Part shown: positions 1 through 6,061 of the stretch, piece after piece | Numbering within the stretch: position 1 is the stretch's first letter | How the letters are laid out: each line of letters opens with the position of its first letter | DNA from: Clostridiales bacterium | Lineage (GTDB): Bacteria > Bacillota > Clostridia > Christensenellales > UBA3700 | DNA: 7,132 nucleotides | Direction of reading: 5' to 3' | NCBI GenBank assembly: GCA_014799645.1 | Contig: JAAVHQ010000025.1 | Coordinates: forward strand, 26,892 to 34,023 | Made by a program: the position numbers and the translations under genes | The notes under the pieces: generated by a model | Databases searched by the model: none | The model's input: only the letters and a program-made list of their open reading frames with translations | What the model was told of the DNA's origin: nothing

Positions 1-890
1 TCAACGTCGTACAAATTTGGATACTCATGCGACCAAAGCGCAACTTCGTCAAGGTCTGCCGACAAAGTGACGACGCTAGACGATTCTTGCGCTATCTCGC
101 CTATTTGCTCTTGCATAAGCGCGACTTGCTTGCCTTGATAGGACAACTCTACCTCGACTTTCGCAAGGCTTGCTTCTCTTTCTCTTGAATTGATTGTGAC
201 GTCGGTAATAAACTTCGCCGACTTATAATCCGCGCTAAGTTCCGATCTGGTGAAGTAATCGGCGATTTCCACTTGCGGTTTATAGATAAGCCATACGCTG
301 CGGAAAATACCCGATATACGCCACATATCCTGATCTTCCAAATAACTTCCCGTCGTGTAGCGGTAGACCGACACGGCGAGTTTGTTTTTGCCCACTCTCA
401 CAAGTTTGCTTATATCGTACTCTTGCGGAGAAAACGTATCTTCGGAATATCCGACAAACTGTCCGTTGATGTAAATATCTCCGCAACTGTTGATGCCTTC
501 AAATCTCAAAAATATGTCTTTGTCGCTCTCTTTGACCTCGAATTGGGTGACGTAACAACCCACCTCGTTCTTGCGCGTCTTGACGTGCGGAATGTCGGCA
601 ATATTGAATTGCGATAATGCGTACGGATACATATAATTCGTATAAATCGGTTGTCCGTGACCTTGAATTTGCCAATTCGACGGCACTGTAATTTTTGTAA
701 AGTCTTTCAACTCGGCTTCCGGCAATTCGTAGCCGTACGGGATTTGCTTTGGATTTGACACCAACTTAAAATCCCATTCGCCGTCCAAACATACCGAAGT
801 AGCGTTGCCCTCCTCGTCAATCGGGAAACCCGACGCGTAACGCTTAATTGAATTGACGTCATAAGCGGATAACTTTTTCCAATAATTCAT
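1..890 (-). CDS. Beta-galactosidase (glycoside hydrolase family 2), N-terminal part, cut by the left window edge
   Basis: Hydrolyses terminal beta-galactosides, probably in the cytoplasm because no signal peptide is seen. The visible 296 codons start at ATG 890-888 behind an AGGAGG site and read MNYWKKLSAYDVNSIKRYAS. Residues about 34-205 form the GH2 sugar-binding jelly roll, with LDGEWDF (35-41), VPSNWQIQG (69-77) and INGQFVGYS (141-149). The motif SYLEDQDMWRISGIFRSV (182-199) is nearly identical to E. coli LacZ around Asp201, a residue that binds the active-site sodium and sugar. The immunoglobulin-like domain starts near residue 207, and LWSHEYPNLYDV (285-296) is also LacZ-like. The catalytic glutamates lie beyond the window. 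Family members of this type are about 1000 residues long, so roughly 70% is missing. It has its own promoter and is not in the PII operon, whose terminator lies upstream. GH2 family assignment is firm; galactoside preference rests on the close LacZ-type motifs. Confidence 0.93.
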   Translation of the reverse strand, partial: MNYWKKLSAYDVNSIKRYASGFPIDEEGNATSVCLDGEWDFKLVSNPKQIPYGYELPEAELKDFTKITVPSNWQIQGHGQPIYTNYMYPYALSQFNIADIPHVKTRKNEVGCYVTQFEVKESDKDIFLRFEGINSCGDIYINGQFVGYSEDTFSPQEYDISKLVRVGKNKLAVSVYRYTTGSYLEDQDMWRISGIFRSVWLIYKPQVEIADYFTRSELSADYKSAKFITDVTINSREREASLAKVEVELSYQGKQVALMQEQIGEIAQESSSVVTLSADLDEVALWSHEYPNLYDV

Positions 891-926
891 AACAACCTCC
901 TATACCACAATACACATACTATAAGT

Positions 927-955
927 ATTATAACATAGTTATATTGATATTTCAA
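927..955 (-). promoter_or_regulatory. Promoter of the beta-galactosidase gene
   Basis: On the minus strand, TTGAAA (955-950) is followed by a 17-bp spacer and TATAAT (932-927), with an extended TGT just before the -10. The predicted start is near 920, giving a leader of about 30 nt before ATG 890. A short dyad, ATACT-ATA-AGTAT (916-928), overlaps the end of the -10 box and the start point and could be an operator. This is sequence match only. Confidence 0.75.
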
Positions 956-1011
956 GAGCAAAAATTTCATTCTATCAAATTGATAATTTTCAATATCTAA
1001 AAAAGCAATAA

Positions 1012-1042
1012 AAAACGGCAAGTCTGATTGACTTGCCGTTTT
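1012..1042 (-). terminator. Rho-independent terminator of the DUF1538-PII operon
   Basis: A 13-bp perfect stem (1012-1024 with 1030-1042, core AACGGCAAGTC) with a 5-nt loop lies 13 bp after the stop codon of the last PII gene. On the minus strand the stem is followed by a T-rich run (TTATTGCTTTTTT). On the plus strand the T run is short, so it should act mainly on the operon. Confidence 0.9.
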
Positions 1043-1055
1043 CGCTACTTGATAA

Positions 1056-1451
1056 TTATTCTTCAGTCTTTTTGTTTTCTTCTTGAGGTTTTTCAGGCTC
1101 TGCCTTCTCTTCCTTTTCATCACCGTCAACGGAAACGGAGAAAGACGCCGAAACGCCGACAACGTCGTCAACGGGGATTGAGAATGCAATACCCTTGCCC
1201 TCGCTTTTTAGACCTGCGTTGCGGTAGATTGCGTGAAGTACATTGTCCTTAATTTCCGATGGGACTAATATCAATACGATATCTTTATCCGGCTGAATCG
1301 CTATATTAAAGAACTGCTCCGCGTCTCTATTTGCAGTACCGCGGGCGTGAATAACCGTACCGCCGCGCGCGCCTTCTTCTTTCGCCGCGTCCATAACAAG
1401 TTCCGTAAAACCTGCGTTTACTATACACATAATCATTTCAAATTTGTTCAT
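1056..1451 (-). CDS. PII-family (GlnB/GlnK-like) signalling protein, last gene of the DUF1538 operon
   Basis: A 131-residue protein with a PII fold and a non-canonical sequence. The first strand is FEMIMCIVNAG (4-14). The T-loop region, GGTVIHARGTANRDAEQFF (30-48), contains no tyrosine like the uridylylated Tyr51 of GlnB. It is followed by the strand DIVLILVP (57-64) and EGKGIAFSIPVDDVVG (84-99), which stands where GlnB has its GDGKIF nucleotide-binding turn. The arginines found after that turn in GlnB (RIRTG) are absent. A charged tail, residues 110-131, is rich in Glu and Lys and looks disordered. PII trimers bind ATP/ADP and often 2-oxoglutarate and control transporters or enzymes by contact. 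Here the partner is most likely the DUF1538 membrane protein of the same operon. The start (ATG 1451) overlaps the upstream stop as ATGA and has GGAG upstream, so the two PII genes are probably translationally coupled. Ligand binding is unproven. Confidence 0.88.
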   Translation of the reverse strand: MNKFEMIMCIVNAGFTELVMDAAKEEGARGGTVIHARGTANRDAEQFFNIAIQPDKDIVLILVPSEIKDNVLHAIYRNAGLKSEGKGIAFSIPVDDVVGVSASFSVSVDGDEKEEKAEPEKPQEENKKTEE

Positions 1452-1924
1452 TTCTTACTACTCTCCTTAACCGCGCGTCTGTTGTTGCTTAAAAAGCGGT
1501 AGATAAGCGTACCTATCACGCTTGTCAAAGGTATTGTGCAGGCTATGCCTTTACCGTCCCTTATTGTCTGGAATTTCTCTTCCAACACGCTCATTGCGTC
1601 CGGAATTTTATCCTCTTGAATTACTCCGAAAATAACCGCCTTTTCGTTGTCCAAAAGACCGAGAAGACCGAGTATTTTCGCATTTGCCGTACCTTCCGCA
1701 AGCACGACCATTTGCATATTTACGTCAAAAGATTGAATAAGGTCGGTATAGTAATCGGCTTTCTTTCTTGCGACTATCGTCATAAGAAGTTTAAGCCTAT
1801 TGGATCTGACCGTATTCGGCTCGGGGGCTTTTACTTTTTGTTGCTTTGATTCTTTCTTAGCCGCCGCTTTAACAGTCGTTTTTGACGCCGATTCTTGTTT
1901 TTTTGCGTTTTTCTTATCGCTCAT
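1448..1924 (-). CDS. Divergent PII-like protein with a lysine-rich N-terminal extension
   Basis: A 158-residue protein. Residues 1-37 are a low-complexity, Lys/Ala-rich basic extension without a signal peptide. A PII-like domain follows at about 44-146: first strand LKLLMTIVARKKADYY (44-59), VVLAEGTANAKILGLLGL (73-90) at the T-loop position, strand AVIFGVIQE (96-104), then RDGKGIACTIPLTSVIG (122-138). That last motif lines up with GKGIAFSIPVDDVVG of the next gene, so the two are paralogues, and DGKG resembles the GDGK nucleotide-binding turn of GlnB. The T-loop segment is short and hydrophobic and lacks tyrosine. The gene starts 12 bp after the DUF1538 stop, with AGGATGG as ribosome site, and ends in an ATGA overlap with the second PII gene. 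Likely role: regulator of the DUF1538 protein, alone or mixed with its paralogue in a trimer (inference). Confidence 0.8.
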   Translation of the reverse strand: MSDKKNAKKQESASKTTVKAAAKKESKQQKVKAPEPNTVRSNRLKLLMTIVARKKADYYTDLIQSFDVNMQMVVLAEGTANAKILGLLGLLDNEKAVIFGVIQEDKIPDAMSVLEEKFQTIRDGKGIACTIPLTSVIGTLIYRFLSNNRRAVKESSKK

Positions 1925-1936
1925 AGCGTTACCATC

Positions 1937-3478
1937 CTACTTAAAGTAAATAATCTGCTCGTCGTCGGCTGACAATATTCTGTTCATCGCTATCTTAGCG
2001 CGAACCTTCGCCGACATTACGGCTTTGAAACCGAGCGCTTGAATTGTGATGAGCGGGGTCATTGCGACCATAGCAACCACGCCGAAAGCGTCGGTCAAGA
2101 TATAGTCCGCTCCACCGTTTATCGAGACGCACGCGCCTACGATTAAAGGCAAAATAAAGCTTGAAGTCAACGGACCGCTCGCAACGCCGCCCGAGTCAAA
2201 TGCAATCGCCGTGTACATCTTGGGAACGAAGAACGACAACCCCAAAGATATTAAATAACCCGGTATCAAATAGTACAACAGCGAGAAGTGACAAATCATT
2301 CTGATTATAGATAGGCACAACGAAACGCCGACTGCCAATGAAAGCGCAATCATCATTTCCATTTTCTTTACGCCGCCACCGGTGACTTGTTCGACTTGCT
2401 TATTCAAAACGTGTACCGCAGGCTCTGCCAATACTACTACAAAACCTATCACTAAGCCGAATATTGCAAGTAAAGGTTTGGAGAAACTAGCAATCTCCGT
2501 GCCGAGTTTGTAACCGATAGGCATAAAGCCTACTTCTACCGCAACTAAGAATATGACAAGTCCTACGAAAGTATATCCGATACCGATACCGATTTGCGCA
2601 AGTTTCTGTTTTGGAAGTTTGAGTACCGTGAATTGCAAAATGAAGAAAAATCCTACGATAAGTACCAACGCAATCGCCACGTTTTTAACGGTGTTCAAAA
2701 GCGCGTGACCGATCAACGCAATACTCTCTTCTACCGTATCGTAAGCCGCTAAGGCGTTCATAGTTTCTTGCGACATTTCCCCATTTGAGAAAAGCGCAAG
2801 CGCCATAACCGCAATAATAGGACCTATCGAGCATAAAGCGATAAGACCGAAGCTGTTTTCGTTGGCGTTTCTACCGCCGACTGTCGTCGCAATACCAAAG
2901 CCGAGAGCCATTATAAACGGTACAGTTATCGGTCCTGTCGTTACGCCGCCCGAATCGAATGAAAGAGGAAGGAAGTTGTTTTTCCCGCTTTCTATAAGCA
3001 TTGCGCAGACTGCGAACAACATCAAATAGAAAAACATCAAAAGCATTGAAAGGTCTTTGTGGAATACGATTTTAAGTACGGCAATCAACAAGAATATGCC
3101 CACGCCCACGCCTACGGTGACGATTAGCACCATATTGTTCATGACGTCGCTGACTTGCGAGGCAAGGACGGAAAGGTCGGGCTCGGCAACCGTGATAAGC
3201 ACACCCATTACAAAGCATACCGATACGAGAAGGACGATGTTTTTGGATTTGGTAAGACCCGTGCCGACGTTCTCGCCCATTGGCGTCATGGCAAGGTCCG
3301 CGCCCAAATTGAAGAGTCCGATGCCGATGATAAGCAGTACGGCGCAAATCGCGAACGTAATTCTCTCTGTAGCATTCAAAGGCGCTAACGGTGTAAACGA
3401 AATTATAAGTACTATAATCGCAATCGGCAAGACCGAAACAAGCGATTCTTTAAGTTTTAATAAAAGCGCCTTTATCAT
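1937..3478 (-). CDS. DUF1538 family integral membrane protein with two DUF1538 repeats (putative PII-linked transporter)
   Basis: A 513-residue, very hydrophobic protein with many membrane helices. Its two halves are homologous. The first carries TVAEPDLSVLASQV (96-109) and PLSFDSGGVTTGP (171-183); the second carries VLAEPAVHVLNKQV (349-362) and AIAFDSGGVASGP (424-436). Both motifs are offset by exactly 253 residues. Conserved FDSGG and AEP elements inside membrane segments suggest two pseudo-symmetric units that bind a substrate or ion, as in many transporters. DUF1538 has no established biochemical function that I can cite, and genes of this family commonly sit next to PII genes, as here. 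ATG 3478 is preceded by GGAG at 5 bp. It is the first gene of a three-gene operon, 12 bp before the first PII gene, and is transcribed from 3513-3570. Family assignment is firm; the transport role is inferred. Confidence 0.9.
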   Translation of the reverse strand: MIKALLLKLKESLVSVLPIAIIVLIISFTPLAPLNATERITFAICAVLLIIGIGLFNLGADLAMTPMGENVGTGLTKSKNIVLLVSVCFVMGVLITVAEPDLSVLASQVSDVMNNMVLIVTVGVGVGIFLLIAVLKIVFHKDLSMLLMFFYLMLFAVCAMLIESGKNNFLPLSFDSGGVTTGPITVPFIMALGFGIATTVGGRNANENSFGLIALCSIGPIIAVMALALFSNGEMSQETMNALAAYDTVEESIALIGHALLNTVKNVAIALVLIVGFFFILQFTVLKLPKQKLAQIGIGIGYTFVGLVIFLVAVEVGFMPIGYKLGTEIASFSKPLLAIFGLVIGFVVVLAEPAVHVLNKQVEQVTGGGVKKMEMMIALSLAVGVSLCLSIIRMICHFSLLYYLIPGYLISLGLSFFVPKMYTAIAFDSGGVASGPLTSSFILPLIVGACVSINGGADYILTDAFGVVAMVAMTPLITIQALGFKAVMSAKVRAKIAMNRILSADDEQIIYFK

Positions 3479-3512
3479 TGTAACTCCAAAATTTATCTTT
3501 AATGTGTGCTAT

Positions 3513-3570
3513 ATTATATACTATACTAGTATACCTTGACTATTATAACACAGTTTTAAGCCATAGGCAA
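3513..3570 (-). promoter_or_regulatory. Promoter region of the DUF1538-PII operon with a palindromic candidate operator
   Basis: The better promoter on the minus strand is TTGCCT (3570-3565), 17 bp, extended -10 TGTTATAAT with its hexamer at 3547-3542, predicted start near 3535. A second TATAAT lies at 3518-3513 but has only a poor -35 (AGTCAA, 3541-3536). Between the two -10 boxes is a perfect 12-bp palindrome, TATACTAGTATA (3522-3533). It lies just downstream of the first start point, or inside the spacer of the second promoter, which is where a repressor site would be expected. Confidence 0.6.
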
Positions 3571-3633
3571 CCGCATACTTTCGTTTTTTGAGATAAATTT
3601 TCTTCCAAATTTTACAAATCCAAATAAAATAAT

Positions 3634-3664
3634 TGAGCGTAGAACTGTCGAAATTCTACGCTCA
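3634..3664 (-). terminator. Rho-independent terminator of the sialidase-like lipoprotein gene
   Basis: An 11-bp perfect stem, TGAGCGTAGAA (3634-3644) with TTCTACGCTCA (3654-3664), has a 9-nt loop and lies about 30 bp after the stop codon. On the minus strand it is followed by ATTATTTTATTT, a moderate T run. On the plus strand TTTTGTTT follows, so it may work both ways. Confidence 0.8.
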
Positions 3665-3694
3665 TTTTGTTTCAAATATTGTACTCTGCCTTTC

Positions 3695-5137
3695 CTATTT
3701 GAAATATTCTACTACCGCATCAAGGTCTTTAATACTCTTAATGGTTTTGCTGAGAATATAAGTCTTTTGAGAATTGACGTATCTGCCTTGAGCCTCGTCC
3801 CATTCTCCGAATCTGCCGTAAGAACTCGTAACGATTGTGCCGTCTGCGAATACTACGTTGCCGCAATAACCCGTGTCGGCGTTGGCGCTGCGTTGCGGAT
3901 ACTCCTCGTCTCCAAGATAGGTATGAGCAAGTTTTACTCTGTAATCGCCTTCAGTTCCGTTTTTAAGGTCATCCCAATCGCCTACCCAAGCAATCCAACC
4001 TTCGCTCATCCAGCCTTTGGACTTCAATTCGGGCGCGTATTTAGCAATTCTGTCTGCGCTTCTATCTATAGCTCTGAACGTGATGAACAATCTCCAATTG
4101 TCGCCGTCTTTCACCCATTCGGCTTTGTGTCTTTCACCATTGAGCGCGGCAGGCACTTCCTTCGGCTCGCTCCAAGTCTTTCCTTCGTCGGTTGAGAAAG
4201 ATATAAGCGAATTGATTTTCTTGGAGTTGGATCTCGTCAAAAGACAAAGTTCGTTACCTTCTCCGCCTTCCGAACGAATAACTTCTACTTCGCACATATT
4301 TGATTTCTTTTGAATACTTCTATAATGGTTGTCTTCATTATTGAAATACTTTTCGGGATACGACCATTGCATCTTTCCATTCTCGTCAAACGTAAGTATC
4401 GTCTTGTAGCAATTCCAACTCTTATCGTGGAAAAGACCCATCCATTCGTTTTTCCACTCGTGCGTAGTCGCGTCTTTAAGTCTTGTAAGAGAACTCATTG
4501 CCACAACGCAGTTGAATGCCTTGTAAGCCTGCATCTTTCCGAAATAATCTCTTCCGTAGAAAGTTTCGAACTCCGTCCAAGTCTTGCCCTCGTCCGAAGA
4601 AACGCTTGCATTGAAACCGTTCTTTTTATACGACGGGTCGTTGTACCAAGAAGGGTTACCCGAAATCATAATAAGTTTGTCATCGCTTGAAGGAATATTA
4701 TCTTTATTGAATATAAGTCTGTATACGGTAGGAGTCTCCTGCGACTTTGCCCAAGACGCGGGAACAGTAATATCGCTTGACTCTACGTAATTCGCTCCTT
4801 TATCCGTGCTTACTCTTACTTTGACGTTGCCCTTGCCGTGTCCTTCAGGGAACATAGTGAGTATCGTATTGAGATTGCCGGTCGCATCCTTTATAAGTAC
4901 GGAATCGGGGTGAGCCAAATAATCCGTCGTATTTGTTGGGTCAACTATCGTTCTATAATCACTATCCTTACTATTATCAAAAAGATAAGCATACTCGGAA
5001 GGAAGACCTTCGGGCTTGCTTTCCAAATCAATTAGGGGAATGGTATAGTCCTGCCCCTCCGTTATATTGCATCCTGCCAACAACGCCGTCAGCGCCAAAA
5101 GCAGTACCAACGTTACAATAACAATTTTTCTACGCAT
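3695..5137 (-). CDS. Secreted lipoprotein with sialidase-like (Asp-box/BNR) beta-propeller
   Basis: A 480-residue protein with a lipoprotein signal peptide: MRRK, a hydrophobic stretch (5-20), and lipobox LLAGC with Cys23 as the lipidated residue, so it is anchored outside the membrane. Two good Asp boxes, SSDEGKTW (180-187) and STDEGKTW (315-322), and a degenerate one, STDKGANY (110-117), mark a sialidase-type propeller. HPDSVL (76-81), CLLTRSNSKKINSLISFSTD (298-317), LFITFR (350-355), WIAWVGDW (381-388) and GTIVTSSYGRF (433-443) match my recollection of the 'sialidase family' (exo-alpha-sialidase-like) proteins of gut and environmental bacteria. The classical FRIP motif of true sialidases is not seen, so activity on sialic acid is uncertain. 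It may act on another glycan or only bind. An in-frame ATG seven codons upstream (5158) was rejected because GGAGGAG sits just before ATG 5137. The gene has its own promoter and terminator. Confidence 0.8.
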   Translation of the reverse strand: MRRKIVIVTLVLLLALTALLAGCNITEGQDYTIPLIDLESKPEGLPSEYAYLFDNSKDSDYRTIVDPTNTTDYLAHPDSVLIKDATGNLNTILTMFPEGHGKGNVKVRVSTDKGANYVESSDITVPASWAKSQETPTVYRLIFNKDNIPSSDDKLIMISGNPSWYNDPSYKKNGFNASVSSDEGKTWTEFETFYGRDYFGKMQAYKAFNCVVAMSSLTRLKDATTHEWKNEWMGLFHDKSWNCYKTILTFDENGKMQWSYPEKYFNNEDNHYRSIQKKSNMCEVEVIRSEGGEGNELCLLTRSNSKKINSLISFSTDEGKTWSEPKEVPAALNGERHKAEWVKDGDNWRLFITFRAIDRSADRIAKYAPELKSKGWMSEGWIAWVGDWDDLKNGTEGDYRVKLAHTYLGDEEYPQRSANADTGYCGNVVFADGTIVTSSYGRFGEWDEAQGRYVNSQKTYILSKTIKSIKDLDAVVEYFK

Positions 5138-5140
5138 AAT

Positions 5141-5150
5141 TCTCTCCTCC
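5141..5150 (-). promoter_or_regulatory. Ribosome binding site deciding the lipoprotein start
   Basis: GGAGGAGAGA on the minus strand lies at normal spacing before ATG 5137. This favours a start that places MRRK directly before the hydrophobic core of the signal peptide over the in-frame ATG at 5158, which has no such site. Confidence 0.8.
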
Positions 5151-5163
5151 ATATACAATTATC

Positions 5164-5192
5164 ATTTTACACTATAAATGAAATAATTTCAA
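5164..5192 (-). promoter_or_regulatory. Promoter of the sialidase-like lipoprotein gene
   Basis: On the minus strand, TTGAAA (5192-5187), a 17-bp spacer and TAAAAT (5169-5164) give a predicted start about 20 nt before the ATG. No clear terminator for the upstream DUF1648 gene was found in this gap, so some read-through from that gene is possible. Confidence 0.6.
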
Positions 5193-5272
5193 CTAGGATT
5201 TGCAAATATCTTATAGAAATTACAATTTTACGGTTGTAGGAATTTATTGTGTTGCTATTATTTATCAGGAAT

Positions 5273-5761
5273 TCATATTGATTTTTTAGAGTGTATAATA
5301 ATAGATACCACTGTAACGACATATAGCAAAATGCACATTATCAATTCTATGCTAAACCAAATATAAAAAGATTGAGCGTTGATTAAATACTTATCGTACA
5401 ATGCTATTAGATAAATTAGATAAGCGATTTGAAGAATTGCGAGCGTTATGTAGGTAATAGCGATTTCGATTTTTTTATAAGGATTTCGTTTAAGTATCGG
5501 ATACGCTATAATAGCCGTGAATAAGAGTATAATTATGGTAATAAAATTAATAAAAATTTCATTACGACTCCCGTATCTATCTATCACCCAGTCATGATTC
5601 CAATGGGCGGGAATAGTTAGTGGTAGAAATCTCCAAAGAACAATAAATGAGATTAGGCAGAATAAAGACACAAAAATGCTTGCCAAAAAAAGACACTCAT
5701 TTAGAAAAGTTTTATTTTTACGGCTACGTTTATTATTGTCTTTAAGATTATTATTAACCAT
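5273..5761 (-). CDS. Small DUF1648-domain membrane protein
   Basis: A 162-residue protein with a basic, Asn/Lys-rich N-terminus and four predicted membrane helices at about 22-44, 67-89, 99-122 and 131-156. Between helices 1 and 2 is the DUF1648 signature: LPLTIPAHWN (46-55) followed by IDRYGSR (60-66). DUF1648 is found in SdpI-type immunity/signal proteins and in many small Gram-positive membrane proteins. The role here is unknown, and the C-terminal SdpI half (SdpI is about 200 residues) is not evident. ATG 5761 has AGGA shortly upstream and a leader of only about 14-16 nt. Codon use is strikingly AT-rich (many ATA, ATT, TTA) compared with the genes on either side, which could point to separate ancestry. 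The gene stands alone, driven by a perfect-consensus promoter. Confidence 0.82.
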   Translation of the reverse strand: MVNNNLKDNNKRSRKNKTFLNECLFLASIFVSLFCLISFIVLWRFLPLTIPAHWNHDWVIDRYGSRNEIFINFITIIILLFTAIIAYPILKRNPYKKIEIAITYITLAILQIAYLIYLIALYDKYLINAQSFYIWFSIELIMCILLYVVTVVSIIIHSKKSI

Positions 5762-5781
5762 ATTTTCCTACCTTTATGCTT

Positions 5782-5810
5782 ATTATAGCAGTAGATATAA
5801 CAAATGTCAA
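5782..5810 (-). promoter_or_regulatory. Perfect-consensus promoter of the DUF1648 gene
   Basis: On the minus strand TTGACA (5810-5805), a 17-bp spacer and TATAAT (5787-5782) match the vegetative sigma consensus at all twelve positions. The predicted start near 5775 leaves only a very short leader before ATG 5761. Confidence 0.85.
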
Positions 5811-5886
5811 ATTTGGTTTATAATCAAAGATATGCAAATGGCACTACGGCTAGTTCTTGATATAACAGCGTCTCGCCAAGTTGTTT

Positions 5887-5914
5887 AGTGAAAAAGTAAT
5901 AGTGAAGAAGTAAG
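5887..5914. repeat. Two tandem copies of a 14-bp repeat
   Basis: AGTGAAAAAGTAAT (5887-5900) is followed at once by AGTGAAGAAGTAAG (5901-5914), with 12 of 14 bases identical. A partial third copy (AAGTAA) runs into the terminator stem. It looks like slippage-derived filler sequence, and no function is evident. Confidence 0.55.
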
Positions 5915-5918
5915 AAGT

Positions 5919-5949
5919 AAAAATGCAAGGCTGTTTGCCTTGCATTTTT
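5919..5949 (-). terminator. Rho-independent terminator directly after the tRNA-Arg fragment (bidirectional)
   Basis: AAAAATGCAAGG (5919-5930) pairs with CCTTGCATTTTT (5938-5949), a 12-bp perfect stem with a 7-nt loop and T5 on either strand. On the minus strand it begins at the last base of the CCA end of the tRNA fragment, as expected of the native terminator of the original tRNA gene. Confidence 0.85.
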
Positions 5950-5993
5950 GGTGCACCCAAAGAGACTCGAACTCCCAACCTTTCGGTCCGTAG
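5949..5993 (-). pseudogene. 3' fragment of a tRNA-Arg(ACG) gene, probable att-site remnant of an integrative element
   Basis: Read on the minus strand, the fragment starts at an anticodon loop CTACGGA (5993-5987), where U33 precedes anticodon ACG. It continues with the 3' anticodon stem strand CCGAA, variable loop AGGTT, a T-arm GGGAG-TTCGAGT-CTCTT (stem with two G-U pairs), the acceptor 3' strand TGGGTGC, discriminator A and encoded CCA (5951-5949). This agrees with bacterial tRNA-Arg(ACG) genes as I know them. The 5' partners are absent: upstream reads TTTGAACACC instead of TTCGG, and no D-arm or GCACCCA strand is found. A break at the anticodon loop with a kept 3' end is typical of tRNA genes used by tyrosine integrases. 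In that model the element lies on the 5' side of the fragment (coordinates above 5993) and the old chromosome lies below. It cannot make a functional tRNA. Confidence 0.75.
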
Positions 5994-6061
5994 GGTGTTC
6001 AAACTACTGTTTTTTGGCACACCTTATCATCTTTTAATTACATTTATTTATCCTTAAAAAT

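Noticed and set aside
3057..3539. Long plus-strand open frame (160 codons) opposite the DUF1538 gene
   Set aside because: It is antisense to a clearly conserved membrane protein gene, has a Thr/Ser/Ile/Pro-rich composition expected from the reverse frame, and its end lies in the operon promoter. Similar shadow frames opposite the lipoprotein (3767-4195, 4310-4690) and beta-galactosidase (273-617) were dropped for the same reason.
3536..3564. Rightward promoter starting with TTGACT on the plus strand
   Set aside because: No -10-like hexamer exists at 16-18 bp downstream and there is no plus-strand gene to serve.
5220..5238. TACAA/TTGTA hairpin as terminator of the DUF1648 gene
   Set aside because: The stem is only 5 bp, AT-rich, and lacks a proper T run; too weak to call.
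5676..5888. Plus-strand open frame of 70 codons across the start of the DUF1648 gene
   Set aside because: It overlaps the coding sequence and the perfect-consensus promoter of that gene in antisense, has no ribosome site and no recognisable protein features.
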